A stretch of DNA of 64,000 nt from JARRNE01 sp963824085 (GCA_963824085.1 CAWGNT010000023.1:434001-498000); one strand, 5' to 3'. Counted from the first letter of the stretch, positions 26,875-37,513 are shown. Program-made: numbers and translations. The notes: a model not told the origin generated them from the sequence alone.

Positions 26875-26995
26875 CGCGCGAAAAGCTGGTCCATTGGAGA
26901 GATCGGGGCCGGGCATCGGATGGCCGCGGCAGGCTTATGGAGGCGAGATTGTCCGGATTTCGGCAGATGGTGTCCAGTTCCCGGCGCGTTACGTG

Positions 26996-27577
26996 TCAGT
27001 TTGCGGTCGTTTGCCTTCGCGCGCCATCCGGTAGAAGCGGAGTCAGCTGTTCTTCTAGCAGGGACTGTGTTACCTCGCCAACCTGGGCATAGGTCCGTTT
27101 CCCAAGACGGTCGAAGATCACAGTGAAGGGTAACCCCTCCAGGCGGTTGCCGAGCTGACGGGACATCTCGATCGCCTCTGCGTCTCCGAGCAGGATCGGA
27201 TAGTTGACCTGGTGTTCCGCGAGAAAACGCGTCACCTCGTCCTTTGAGTCGATCGCGATTCCGACCACCTGTATATCTCTATCCCCGTAGGTTTTCTGGG
27301 CCTCAACAAACAGAGGCATCTCACGCAGGCACGGCGGGCACCAGGTGGCCCAGAAGTTCAGTACCAGGACCTTTCCAGCCCAGGTATTGCTCGCGATCTT
27401 TCTGCCCGTGAGATCCGGGAACGTGAAGTCCGGCAGGCTATCGAGATGCGCGGTCTCCTGGCCGGAGGACAGGATTGGGCCACGACCTTGTTCCAGAAGC
27501 CGTTGGCCGAAGATCGCGACGCCGATACTGATGCTGCCCGCAAGCACGGTGACGAGAATTACCTTGCCGGTCGTCAT
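26996..27577 (-). CDS. TlpA-family thiol:disulfide oxidoreductase
   Basis: Membrane-anchored periplasmic thioredoxin-like protein, 193 residues. The N-terminal hydrophobic helix (VILVTVLAGSISIGVAIFG) anchors it. The redox site WATWCPPCLREMP has the CPPC motif typical of TlpA/ResA reductases. It overlaps the end of dsbD by four bases (ATGA), so it is translated with DsbD and probably takes electrons from it. The same arrangement recurs in other gammaproteobacteria. It is separated from aroQ by 121 bases. Confidence 0.92.
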   Translation of the reverse strand: MTTGKVILVTVLAGSISIGVAIFGQRLLEQGRGPILSSGQETAHLDSLPDFTFPDLTGRKIASNTWAGKVLVLNFWATWCPPCLREMPLFVEAQKTYGDRDIQVVGIAIDSKDEVTRFLAEHQVNYPILLGDAEAIEMSRQLGNRLEGLPFTVIFDRLGKRTYAQVGEVTQSLLEEQLTPLLPDGARRQTTAN

Positions 27578-29919
27578 GGTGCGGCCCTCCGCAGGTGCTC
27601 GACGAACGCCTCTGCCGGTTTGAAGCCTACCACGCGGTAACCGCGCAGCTCGTGTCCCTGGCGGTCGAAGAACAGGATCGCCGGGGGGCCTGGTACGCCA
27701 AAGCGGCCTTGCATCAGCGCCTGATCGCTGGCGTCATTGTCGGTGACGTCCGCCTGCAGCAGGACGAAGCGCTCCAGCTCGCGGATCACCGTAGGATCGG
27801 AGAATGTGTATCGCTCCATCTCTTTGCAGGACACGCACCAGTCCGCGTAGAAGTCCAACATCACCGGCTTGTGCGCCGCAGCCGCGGCGGCCACCTCACG
27901 GTCCAGATCCTCGGCCGTCTTGACGCGCCTGAAGGCGACCTCATGCTCGGCGGCGCCGCCGCCGATGCCCAGCCCCCGCAGCGGCTGCAGCGTGTCCCGC
28001 CCGCCGGCAGCGGCGCCCACCAGCATGACGACCCCATAGACCAAGAGTGCGAAGCCTAGGCCTTTCCAAAACTTGCTCCAGCCGCTCGCCTCCGGTGTGA
28101 GGTGCCGCAGGGCACCCATGTACACCGCGGAGCAAATGAGCAGCAGCGCCCACAGGACCATGGCGACCGCTGGCGGGACGATCCGCTCCAGAAGGACGAT
28201 CGCAACCCCGAGCAGCAATACGCCGAATACCGCCTTGACGACATCCATCCAGGCCCCCGCCCGGGGTAGCAGCCTGCCGGCGGAGGTGCCGATCGCGATG
28301 AGGGGGGCACCCATGCCGAGGCTGAGGGCGAAAAGCGCGGTGCCTCCGAGCGCGGCGTTTCCCGTCTGACCGATGAAGATCAAGGCGCCGGCAAGGGGCG
28401 GTGCCACGCAAGGGCCGACGATGAGGGCGGAGAGGAGGCCCATGATAGCGACGCCGACGAGCGTACCACCCTGCTGGCGGTTGCTGATCTCGGCGAGTCG
28501 GGTCTGCAGGGCGCTCGGCAGTTGCAGCTCATAGAAGCCGAACATGGAGAAGGCCAGCGCGACGAAGACGAGGGCGAAGGCGCTCAGGACCCATGGGTTC
28601 TGGAAGGCGGCCTGGATGTTGGCGCCGAACATGCCCGCCAACACGCCGGCGACCGCGTAAGTCAGAGCCATCGCCAACACGTAGACGATGGACAGCACGA
28701 AGGCCCGGCGGGTGGTGATGTCTGACCCTTGTCCCGCGATGATCCCGGATAGGATGGGGATCATCGGAAAGATGCACGGCGTGAGCGCGAGCAACAGCCC
28801 GAAACCGAAAAAGAGGGCGACGATGGCCCAGACGTTCCCGCCTGCCAGGACCGCTGCGATCTGGTCTTGCTCGGATAGCGGTTGCGGCGGCGAGGCGGCG
28901 GTCGCGGTCTGATCAGTTACGGCACGCTCAGTCGGCGGGGCGGCCGAAGCCGCCAGCGTGTCGGCGCCGGCTGCGGGCAACTGCAGGCTCACCTTCTTGG
29001 TGATCGGCGGATAGCAGATGCCGCGCTCGGCACAACCCTGATACTTGGCAACGAGGGTGATCTTGGTGGGGGCTGTGGTCTTGCGAACGAGGGGCACCGG
29101 CAGGTCAATCCCCTGATGGTAGACGTCGATGTCGCCGATGCTGCCGTCGGGGCGCACCGAATCCTTCTTCAAGTCAGCCTTGGGCAGGACGATATCGCCC
29201 AGGGCCACGCCCTGGGCGTCTTCCAGACCCACCTTGACCTTCTCTTTGTATAAGTAGGTACCATCGGCAATTACCCAGTTGAGCTGCAAACGGTCAGGGG
29301 AGGCGACCTCCGCCGAGAAGCGGAAGGCTTCGTCCGGCTGCAGGAAATCGTCCTCGGCGGTGCCCAGTCCCAGCGACTGGTTCAGCTCGGCCAACGCGCC
29401 CTGGGCCGTCCGGCCGTCCGGCGCCTTCTCGCCGTCGTCGGACGACGGTGCCGAGGGCGGCTCAGCGGCGGCGGCGAGCTTCGGGAGCTCCAAGAGAATC
29501 TTCTGCTTGTGCGGGGGATAGCAGAGGCCGGCATCGGCGCAACCTTGGGAAGTCGTCTCCAGGGTGAGTATGTTGTCTGTGTCCGGGCTGCGGGTCAGCG
29601 TCAAGGGGATGCTGACGCGGTGACGGTAGATGGGGACGTTGCCGAAGAAGTCGTCGTGCTTCACCTCCGCTTCCGGCGGCTTAGGGTTGCTCGTGTCGAT
29701 ACCCGTGGTTTCGCTGCGGAAGCGGAACTTGCTCTGGTACATGTAGTAACCGTCGGCGATGTCCCACGACACCACGATCGAATCCGGGCCAGTTGCCCGG
29801 CCAGAGATGCGAAAGGCCTGATCCGGCTGAAGAAAGTCCTCGTCCGCCCCGGGCGAGGCCACGGACACTAGGATCAGGAGAAGCGAGATGAGAGGCGTCA
29901 GACGTCGACTGCGGTGCAT
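27574..29919 (-). CDS. dsbD: Thiol:disulfide interchange protein DsbD with duplicated N-terminal domain
   Basis: Transfers electrons from cytoplasmic thioredoxin to periplasmic reductases. About 781 residues from ATG 29919 (ATG 29931 also possible). After the signal peptide come two tandem DsbD-alpha domains: one opens DFLQPDQAFRISG and has GCADAGLCYPP (Cys near 126 and 132), the other opens DFLQPDEAFRFSA and has GCAERGICYPP (Cys near 295 and 301). E. coli DsbD has one such domain. The membrane domain keeps both redox cysteines (LTPCIFPMIPILSG and VGPCVAPPLAG). The C-terminal thioredoxin domain has WCVSC (Cys 695 and 698). The start lies within the 3' end of cutA. Confidence 0.94.
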   Translation of the reverse strand: MHRSRRLTPLISLLLILVSVASPGADEDFLQPDQAFRISGRATGPDSIVVSWDIADGYYMYQSKFRFRSETTGIDTSNPKPPEAEVKHDDFFGNVPIYRHRVSIPLTLTRSPDTDNILTLETTSQGCADAGLCYPPHKQKILLELPKLAAAAEPPSAPSSDDGEKAPDGRTAQGALAELNQSLGLGTAEDDFLQPDEAFRFSAEVASPDRLQLNWVIADGTYLYKEKVKVGLEDAQGVALGDIVLPKADLKKDSVRPDGSIGDIDVYHQGIDLPVPLVRKTTAPTKITLVAKYQGCAERGICYPPITKKVSLQLPAAGADTLAASAAPPTERAVTDQTATAASPPQPLSEQDQIAAVLAGGNVWAIVALFFGFGLLLALTPCIFPMIPILSGIIAGQGSDITTRRAFVLSIVYVLAMALTYAVAGVLAGMFGANIQAAFQNPWVLSAFALVFVALAFSMFGFYELQLPSALQTRLAEISNRQQGGTLVGVAIMGLLSALIVGPCVAPPLAGALIFIGQTGNAALGGTALFALSLGMGAPLIAIGTSAGRLLPRAGAWMDVVKAVFGVLLLGVAIVLLERIVPPAVAMVLWALLLICSAVYMGALRHLTPEASGWSKFWKGLGFALLVYGVVMLVGAAAGGRDTLQPLRGLGIGGGAAEHEVAFRRVKTAEDLDREVAAAAAAHKPVMLDFYADWCVSCKEMERYTFSDPTVIRELERFVLLQADVTDNDASDQALMQGRFGVPGPPAILFFDRQGHELRGYRVVGFKPAEAFVEHLRRAAP

Positions 29920-30227
29920 TTGCTCACCCATTGAAGGTACTCGGGCAGTCCTGTGGTGACCGGTACTGCGATGATCTCCGGTAGCTCGTAGGGATGCAGC
30001 GCCCGCAAGCGCTCGGAGAGTGCGGGGAAGCGGGCCTCCGTGGTCTTCATCAGCAGCAGGATCTCCGACTCTCGCTCGACCCTGCCCTGCCATAGAAAGA
30101 CCGACCTGACGCCTGGAAGCTGATTGACGCAGGCCGCCAGCCCCTCGCTCACCAGTGCCTCGGCGATGCGGTCTGCAGTGACCGCGTCGCGGCAGGTGGA
30201 GAAGGTCAGCAGAATGGTTGGATTCAT
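29898..30227 (-). CDS. cutA: Divalent-cation tolerance protein CutA
   Basis: Small trimeric ferredoxin-fold protein associated with copper and other divalent metals. 109 residues. Signatures: ILLTFSTCRDAVTADRIAEALVSEGLAACVNQLPGVRSVFLWQGRVERE and the C-terminal HPYELPEIIAVPVTTGLPEYLQWV. It is first in the minus-strand run and precedes dsbD (overlapping), the classical cutA-dsbD pairing. It diverges from fxsA; the 148-base gap between them should hold both promoters. Confidence 0.95.
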   Translation of the reverse strand: MNPTILLTFSTCRDAVTADRIAEALVSEGLAACVNQLPGVRSVFLWQGRVERESEILLLMKTTEARFPALSERLRALHPYELPEIIAVPVTTGLPEYLQWVSKCTAVDV

Positions 30228-30375
30228 GATGCGCGTACTCTCGACCGCGACGATTGCTCGCGGGCGGTCATGTCACGATTCGGAGCCGCATAGGGTACTT
30301 TAACCGTGCCGTCATGGAAAAAGGCGAAACGAAGTATCGACGGTGGTATCCGGTCCTCGGCGGCCCTATCTTGGA

Positions 30376-30846
30376 ATGCAGGCGATAACCGCCAATACGC
30401 TGCATGAGACCCCGAATTTGGCCATTTTTCTCCTCCTTTTTGTCGGCACTCCCCTCGTCGAGCTCTACCTGTTGATCCAGGTCGGCTCGCAGATCGGCGC
30501 CCTGCCCACGATCGGGCTCACCCTCCTTACCGCCGTCATCGGAGGCGTGCTGGTACGGCTTCAAGGGCTGTCCGTGCTGGGACGGGTGCGGGCCAGCCTC
30601 GATCGGGGTGACGTCCCGGCGCTAGAGATGCTGGACGGAGCGCTGCTGCTGATCGCCGGGTTCCTCCTACTGCTCCCCGGCTTCGTCACCGATGCCGTCG
30701 GCTTTCTCTTGCTCGTTCCGGTAGTGCGGCGTCTTGTCATCGCCCGCTTCGTGCGTGTCGTCCCCGGGCATCCGCCGACCGCAACGGACGCGGGCCAACG
30801 CGTTATCGAAGGCGAGTTTCGCCGCCATGAGGACAACTCATCGTAA
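30376..30846 (+). CDS. fxsA: FxsA family inner-membrane protein
   Basis: Integral membrane protein of the FxsA family; in E. coli, overproduction relieves F-plasmid-mediated exclusion of phage T7. About 156 residues from ATG 30376; the exact start is uncertain because the ribosome-binding site is weak. Family features: FVGTPLVELYLLIQVGSQIGALPTIGLTLLTAVIGG and the Gly/Leu-rich GALLLIAGFLLLLPGFVTDAVGFLLLVP. Three or four membrane helices are predicted by eye. Position just before groESL is conserved across many proteobacteria. Confidence 0.9.
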   Translation: MQAITANTLHETPNLAIFLLLFVGTPLVELYLLIQVGSQIGALPTIGLTLLTAVIGGVLVRLQGLSVLGRVRASLDRGDVPALEMLDGALLLIAGFLLLLPGFVTDAVGFLLLVPVVRRLVIARFVRVVPGHPPTATDAGQRVIEGEFRRHEDNSS

Positions 30847-31079
30847 AATCGGGGTCGCATGTTGTGGGCGCCGACGACCGGCCCATCGCATTCAGTGCGG
30901 GTTGGATTCGCCCTCGGAGCGCGCCCTTGGTCGATCCGCATCCACTCGAAGAGTGCCGCGGGCCCGCCCTCGCCGCCTTTCGCAAGCCCAAATGACCTGA
31001 AACGGGGGCTGATCACCTTGTCATCTTGATCCGCTGCGGTCGCGGCGGCCAAGCCCGTGCTTGACCGTCATTTCCCTCC
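30847..31079. other. Gene-free stretch between fxsA and the groESL promoter
   Basis: No coding frame with family resemblance, no RNA gene and no repeat seen. The groES promoter begins at its right edge. Confidence 0.5.
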
Positions 31080-31107
31080 TTGACAGCCGGGCTTGGGCGC
31101 CTATTAT
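31080..31107 (+). promoter_or_regulatory. Sigma-70 type promoter of groESL
   Basis: A consensus -35 box TTGACA (31080-31085) and a -10 box TATTAT (31102-31107), separated by 16 bases. The -10 box abuts the CIRCE operator, as expected for HrcA repression by blocking RNA polymerase. Confidence 0.8.
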
Positions 31108-31133
31108 TGGCACTCGCGACTGATGAGTGCTAA
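31107..31133. promoter_or_regulatory. CIRCE operator (HrcA binding site)
   Basis: TTGGCACTC, nine bases, then GAGTGCTAA. This matches the CIRCE consensus TTAGCACTC-N9-GAGTGCTAA with one mismatch. The site lies about 60 bases before groES, overlapping the -10 region. It implies heat-shock control of groESL by HrcA, in place of or in addition to sigma-32. Confidence 0.9.
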
Positions 31134-31193
31134 CAACCGGCGGAAGTTTCGGGCCGATCGGCCGCCCGCCGGACCCACTTAGAGGAGACAGAA

Positions 31194-31481
31194 ATGAATA
31201 TTCGTCCGCTGCACGACCGTGTAGTTGTCCGCCGTTTGGAGGAAGAGCGCACCTCCCCGGGCGGCATCGTCATCCCCGATTCGGCTGCCGAGAAGCCGAT
31301 TCAGGGCGAGGTGCTCGCCATCGGCCGCGGCAAGCTGCTCGACAACGGCGAGGTCCGCCCCCTGGACGTCAAGGTCGGCGATCGCGTCCTGTTCGGCAAG
31401 TACTCGGGTACCGAGGTGAAGCTGGCAGGCGACGAGTTCCTCGTGATGCGCGAGGAAGACATCATGGGCATCGTGGAGTGA
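31194..31481 (+). CDS. groES: Co-chaperonin GroES
   Basis: Heptameric lid of the GroEL folding chamber. 95 residues, the standard length: MNIRPLHDRVVVRRLEEE, the mobile loop around ERTSPGGIVIPDSAAEKP, and C-terminal EEDIMGIVE. The ATG follows an AGAGGAGA ribosome-binding site at 31181-31188. groEL follows after 64 bases. Confidence 0.98.
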   Translation: MNIRPLHDRVVVRRLEEERTSPGGIVIPDSAAEKPIQGEVLAIGRGKLLDNGEVRPLDVKVGDRVLFGKYSGTEVKLAGDEFLVMREEDIMGIVE

Positions 31482-31545
31482 ACGCGGAGCTCAAGATTTC
31501 TTAGAGGTCGAAACCGTCTAACGATTCCATTGAGGTGAGGTTGCA

Positions 31546-33195
<1,650 letters not shown>

Positions 33196-33220
33196 TCCCC
33201 TTCGTCCTTTGGCTAGCTAT

Positions 33221-33250
33221 CAAAGCCCCGCCCGCGCGGGGCTTTGTTTT
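33221..33250 (+). terminator. Rho-independent terminator after groEL
   Basis: Perfect 10-bp stem CAAAGCCCCG (33221-33230) / CGGGGCTTTG (33237-33246) around a six-base loop, followed by a T run. It lies 26 bases past the groEL stop. Confidence 0.92.
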
Positions 33251-33316
33251 TAGAATTGTCGTCGATGCGACTGCCAAAGTATCCTCGGTTGCTCTCCCGG
33301 AAAGAGAGGCTCCGTC

Positions 33317-36115
33317 ATGGCGCCCGCCCAAGGTCTGATCGCATCCGTCGAAGAGCGCCGGGGCAGCTGGCAGGAAGCGTTGCGCCGGCATGGGCTCGCC
33401 GTACCGGACGACCCGGACTTCCTCGCCGCGCTCGCCCGCGTGTGGGAGGCGAGCGACTACGTCGCCCAAAGCTCGATCCGCTATCCGGAGCTTCTGCCCG
33501 CGCTTCACGGCTCTAGCCGTTTGCAGACTCCGAACGGCGCGGGGGAGATGCAGCAGCTGCTCATTCTTGCCCTGGAAGGCGTGCAGGACGAGGACGCCCT
33601 CGCTGTCGCCCTGCGGCGGTTTCGCCGCCAAGAGATGGTCCGCATTGTCTGGCGCGATATCGCCGGACTCGCCCCCCTCGCCGAGACGCTTGAGGATCTG
33701 ACTACCTTGGCCGATCTCTGTGTGAGCCAGGCGCTCGCCCGGCTCGAGCAGTGGGCGGTGGCGGAGCTCGGGACGCCGCACGACATGGCAGGGAAGACAC
33801 AAGGGCTCGTCGTTCTGGGAATGGGCAAATTGGGGGCGCGCGAGCTCAATTTATCCTCAGACATCGACCTCATCTTTGCCTTCCCGTCTGCGGGCCAGGT
33901 GGACGGGCCGCGTCCCCTCAGCAACGAGCAGTTCTTCATTCGACTTGCTCAGCGGCTTGTTAAGGCGCTGGACGCCCAGACGGTGGACGGTTTCGTGTTC
34001 CGGGTCGATGCCCGCCTGCGGCCATTCGGTGATGCGGGCCCCTTGGCAATGAGCTTCAGCGCAATGGAAGATTACTATCAGTCGCAGGCGAGGGAGTGGG
34101 AGCGCTACGCCATGGTCAAGGCTCGGGTTGTGGCCGGGGACCGGACGGCCGGCGAGCACCTCATGGCCATGCTTCGACCGTTCGTGTACCGCCGCTACCT
34201 GGACTTCGGGGCCATCGAGTCCCTCCGCGAGATGAAGGGGCTGATCGCCAAGGACCTCCAGCGCAAGGGCCTGCAGGACGACATCAAGCTCGGTCCCGGT
34301 GGCATCCGCGAGATCGAGTTCATCGGTCAGGCGTTTCAGCTCATTCGAGGGGGGCGTGATACCGACCTCCAGATTCGCCCCATTCTATCGGTGCTGCAGT
34401 TGCTGAAGGAGAAGTCCCTGCTGCCAGGCTTCGTTGTGGCCGAGCTCACCGCGGCCTACGGATTCTTGCGTCTGGTCGAGAACCGCCTCCAGGCGTGGAA
34501 GGACCAGCAGACCCACGTGCTGCCACAGGATCGTGACGGTCGGCTGCGCCTTGCCAGGGCCATGGGCTTCCCTGACTGGGACGGGTTCGTCCGCGAGCTG
34601 CACAATCATCGGCGACGGGTGCAAGGTCATTTCGATGGCGTGTTCGCCGCCCCGCACAGCGACGAAAACGGGGCGGAGGGGCGCCTTGCCGCAGTGTGGC
34701 GGCACAATGTCGACGAGAGCCACGCCTCGGATCTCCTTGCGCAGGCCGGCTTCACCGATCCGGCCGATGCCCTCCAACGGCTGACGAGGTTTCGCGACGC
34801 AGCGGCCAAGAAAGGGCTGAGCACAAGGGGAGCGCGACGTCTCGCCCAGCTCATGCCGCTCCTTTTGGAACGGATCAGCGCGTGCCCAGACCCGGATCTG
34901 GCGCTGCAGCGCGTGCTGGCGCTCCTGGAGGCCGTCGTGCGTCGAACGGCCTACTTGGCAATGCTCTTGGAATACCCCGTTGCCCAGTCCCAGCTCGTGC
35001 GCCTGTGTGCCATGAGTCCCTTTATCGCGGAGCAGATCCGCCGCCAACCGTTGCTGCTCGACGAGCTGCTCGACCCCCGTCGGCTGTTCGCGCCACTGCG
35101 GCGGGCCGACCTGGAGCAAGAGCTCGACTTCTTGCTCGCTCCGCTGGATGCGGCGGACCTGGAGCAGCAAATGGAGCGGCTGCGCCAGTTTGCCCAGGGC
35201 AACATACTCAGGGTGGCAGCGGCGGACCTTACCGAAGCGATCCCATTGATGGTGGTCAGTGACTACCTGACGGAGATCGCGGAGGTCACCGTGCGCCGCG
35301 TGCTGAGCCTCGCCTTCGGGCATTTGGTCCGGCGTCACGGCCGCCCCGCGCACCTCGGGGATCAGGATACGGGCTTTCTGGTCTTGGGCTACGGCAAGCT
35401 GGGGGGCATCGAGCTCGGATACCGCTCGGACCTGGACCTGGTGTTCGTTCACGGCAGTGAGTCGCCGCACGCCGTGACACAGGGCCAGCATCCCATCTCG
35501 GATGATCAGTTTTACGCGCGCCTGGGCCAACGCATGATCCACATGATGACGACCCATACACCGTCCGGCGTCGTTTATGACCTGGACCTGCGGCTGCGGC
35601 CGGACGGCAACAAAGGCGTGCTGGTGCGCTCTCTCAAGTCTTTCTCCGAGTATCAGGCCGCCAACGCCTGGACATGGGAGCACCAGGCCCTGGTTCGCGC
35701 GCGGCCCATCGCGGGTGACCCAGCCTTGGCGGAGCGCTTTCGCGCGGTCCGGCGCGAGACCTTATGCCGGTCTCGCCCTTCGGACAAGCTCCGCCAGGAG
35801 GTCCGCGACATGCGAGCCAAGATGCGCGAGCAGCTCGACAGGACGCGGCCGGGACGCTTCGACCTCAAGCAGGGCCGCGGCGGTATTGCCGACATCGAGT
35901 TTATGGTTCAATACTCGGTCCTTCGGTGGGCCGGCGATCATCCCGATCTGGCCGACTGGACGGACAACATTCGGCTCCTGGAGACCCTGTCTCGACACGC
36001 CCTGCTGCCCGGCGGGGCGGCCGAAGATCTTACCCGCGCCTACAAGTCGCTGCGCGCCGCATATCACCGTAGCGCTTGCAGGATGAGCCCACTAGGGTCC
36101 CGGACGATCGACTGA
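33317..36115 (+). CDS. glnE: Glutamine synthetase adenylyltransferase, frameshifted near the 3' end
   Basis: Adenylylates and deadenylylates glutamine synthetase in nitrogen control. Two nucleotidyltransferase halves: the N-terminal deadenylylase has GKLGARELNLSSDIDLIF (near residue 175), the C-terminal adenylylase has GKLGGIELGYRSDLDLVF (near 700). Both are followed by DxRLRPxG-type motifs. The frame ends SACRMSPLGSRTID at 36115, unlike the family. From 36073 the frame one base back reads RLQDEPTRVPDDRL and continues as a normal GlnE tail to TGA 36166-36168. So one base is missing around 36068-36073, by mutation or sequencing error. The catalytic domains are intact. Confidence 0.93.
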   Translation: MAPAQGLIASVEERRGSWQEALRRHGLAVPDDPDFLAALARVWEASDYVAQSSIRYPELLPALHGSSRLQTPNGAGEMQQLLILALEGVQDEDALAVALRRFRRQEMVRIVWRDIAGLAPLAETLEDLTTLADLCVSQALARLEQWAVAELGTPHDMAGKTQGLVVLGMGKLGARELNLSSDIDLIFAFPSAGQVDGPRPLSNEQFFIRLAQRLVKALDAQTVDGFVFRVDARLRPFGDAGPLAMSFSAMEDYYQSQAREWERYAMVKARVVAGDRTAGEHLMAMLRPFVYRRYLDFGAIESLREMKGLIAKDLQRKGLQDDIKLGPGGIREIEFIGQAFQLIRGGRDTDLQIRPILSVLQLLKEKSLLPGFVVAELTAAYGFLRLVENRLQAWKDQQTHVLPQDRDGRLRLARAMGFPDWDGFVRELHNHRRRVQGHFDGVFAAPHSDENGAEGRLAAVWRHNVDESHASDLLAQAGFTDPADALQRLTRFRDAAAKKGLSTRGARRLAQLMPLLLERISACPDPDLALQRVLALLEAVVRRTAYLAMLLEYPVAQSQLVRLCAMSPFIAEQIRRQPLLLDELLDPRRLFAPLRRADLEQELDFLLAPLDAADLEQQMERLRQFAQGNILRVAAADLTEAIPLMVVSDYLTEIAEVTVRRVLSLAFGHLVRRHGRPAHLGDQDTGFLVLGYGKLGGIELGYRSDLDLVFVHGSESPHAVTQGQHPISDDQFYARLGQRMIHMMTTHTPSGVVYDLDLRLRPDGNKGVLVRSLKSFSEYQAANAWTWEHQALVRARPIAGDPALAERFRAVRRETLCRSRPSDKLRQEVRDMRAKMREQLDRTRPGRFDLKQGRGGIADIEFMVQYSVLRWAGDHPDLADWTDNIRLLETLSRHALLPGGAAEDLTRAYKSLRAAYHRSACRMSPLGSRTID

Positions 36116-36168
36116 CGGAGGAGCGGCAACGGGTGCAGGGCCTGTGGCGCACGTTGATGGAAGAATGA
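36073..36168 (+). other. glnE: Out-of-frame 3' tail of glnE
   Basis: Encodes about 31 residues matching the expected GlnE C-terminus (QDEPTRVPDD, then a charged helix ending in TLMEE) in the frame shifted relative to the main gene. It overlaps the last 43 bases of the main frame and ends 55 bases before the ilvE start. Confidence 0.8.
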
Positions 36169-36223
36169 GCTTGGATTCCTTTTGTCCCAAGGTCGGTATT
36201 CCTGAACTGATGTGGAGATTGCG

Positions 36224-37147
36224 ATGACCACGATGGCGGACCGCGATGGCCTGATCTGGCTGGACGGAGAGATGGTGCCTTGGCGTGAGGCCACGACGCA
36301 CGTGCTGACCCACACCCTGCACTACGGCATGGGGGTCTTCGAAGGCGTGCGCGCCTATCGCACGACACAGGGCACCGCGATTTTCCGTCTCCAGGATCAC
36401 ACCGAGCGTCTGTTCAAGTCGGCCCACATCCTCCGCATGTCCATTCCCTACGACCGGGCGACCATCAACGAGGCCCAGCGCGCGGCTGTACGGGAGAACG
36501 GTCTGGAGTCCGCCTACATCCGGCCCATGTGCTTCTATGGGCCAGAGGGCATGGGGCTACGCGCAGACAACCTAGAAGTTCACTGCATGGTGGCCGCATG
36601 GAGCTGGGGGGCTTATCTCGGCGAGGAGAACATCCAGAACGGCATCCGTATCAAGGTGTCGTCCTTCACCCGCCACCACGTGAACATCACCATGTGCCGC
36701 GCCAAGGCTAACGGCAACTACATGAACTCCATGCTGGCCCTCAAGGAGGCTCTGGATTGCGGCTACGACGAGGCCTTGCTGCTGGACGCGGAGGGCTACG
36801 TTATGGAAGGCAGCGGTGAGAACATCTTCATCGTGCGCGACAGCGTGCTCTACACCCCAGACCTCACCTCCGCCCTCGACGGGATCACGCGCAAGAGCGT
36901 CATCGCGCTAGCCACCGAGATCGGCCTTTCTGTGGTGGAGAAGCGCATCACGCGGGACGAGGTCTACATCGCCGACGAGGCCTTCTTCACGGGGACGGCT
37001 GCCGAGGTGACCCCGATCCGAGAGGTCGACGGACGGATCATCGGGGAGGGCAGCCGCGGCCCGATCACGAAGCGGCTTCAGGAGCTCTACTTCGATCAGG
37101 TCCACGGCCGTCGCGAAGAGCACTCCGAGTGGCTGACGGCGGTATGA
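36224..37147 (+). CDS. ilvE: Branched-chain amino-acid aminotransferase
   Basis: PLP-dependent last step of valine, leucine and isoleucine synthesis. 307 residues from ATG 36224, which has a GGAG seven bases upstream; an in-frame GTG at 36212 is less likely. Class IV motifs: HTLHYGMGVFEGVRAY, the PLP lysine in CRAKANGNYMNSMLA, DEALLLDAEGYVMEGSGENIF and FFTGTAAEVTPIREVDGR. The glnE-ilvE order is common in gammaproteobacteria. Confidence 0.97.
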   Translation: MTTMADRDGLIWLDGEMVPWREATTHVLTHTLHYGMGVFEGVRAYRTTQGTAIFRLQDHTERLFKSAHILRMSIPYDRATINEAQRAAVRENGLESAYIRPMCFYGPEGMGLRADNLEVHCMVAAWSWGAYLGEENIQNGIRIKVSSFTRHHVNITMCRAKANGNYMNSMLALKEALDCGYDEALLLDAEGYVMEGSGENIFIVRDSVLYTPDLTSALDGITRKSVIALATEIGLSVVEKRITRDEVYIADEAFFTGTAAEVTPIREVDGRIIGEGSRGPITKRLQELYFDQVHGRREEHSEWLTAV

Positions 37148-37242
37148 CCACCCCGCGCAGGGTTGCCGTGCTATCCGGAGCTTTCGAGCTCCGTGGTGTA
37201 TCGGATCGGATTAGCTAGCATTTGAACAAGAGGTTGCAACAA

Positions 37243-37434
37243 ATGGCGGAGACTGCCGAAAGAACCGACCACACCGAGCGCGTGATCAAGGTGAGCCGCA
37301 AGGAGTTGCCGCTGTCCTGTCCCCGCCCCCAGGACGAGCTGTGGAACATGCACCCCCGCGTGTACCTCCCGATCGACGAGACCGGCGAGGAGGTCTGTCC
37401 CTATTGCGGCGCGCGGTACGTCTTGAACGACTAA
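37243..37434 (+). CDS. Small zinc-finger protein (zf-CHCC type)
   Basis: 63 residues from ATG 37243. One zinc site: Cys in LPLSCPRP, His in NMHPRVYLPI, then CPYCGARYVL at the C-terminus, the CHCC pattern also seen in the mitochondrial complex I subunit NDUFS6. Its role in bacteria is not established. It follows ilvE by 95 bases, a conserved neighbour pair in many proteobacteria. Confidence 0.9.
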   Translation: MAETAERTDHTERVIKVSRKELPLSCPRPQDELWNMHPRVYLPIDETGEEVCPYCGARYVLND

Positions 37435-37460
37435 CGTCCGCGGACACCTTGCGTGGCCGA

Positions 37461-37513
37461 GCGGCCCGTCCCCTCTGGTCCACAAGCGAAAAGGCCGAAT
37501 GAGCTTGGTATAC
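37461..37513 (+). repeat. Dispersed 53-base repeat B, copy 2
   Basis: Starts GCGGCCCGTCCCCTCTGGTC and ends CTTGGTATAC. It aligns without gaps to copies at 6934-6986 and 60334-60386 (reverse). It lies between the convergent zinc-finger and sulfotransferase genes. Confidence 0.8.

Noticed and set aside
34385..35683. Long minus-strand frame opposite glnE
   Set aside because: Shadow of glnE.
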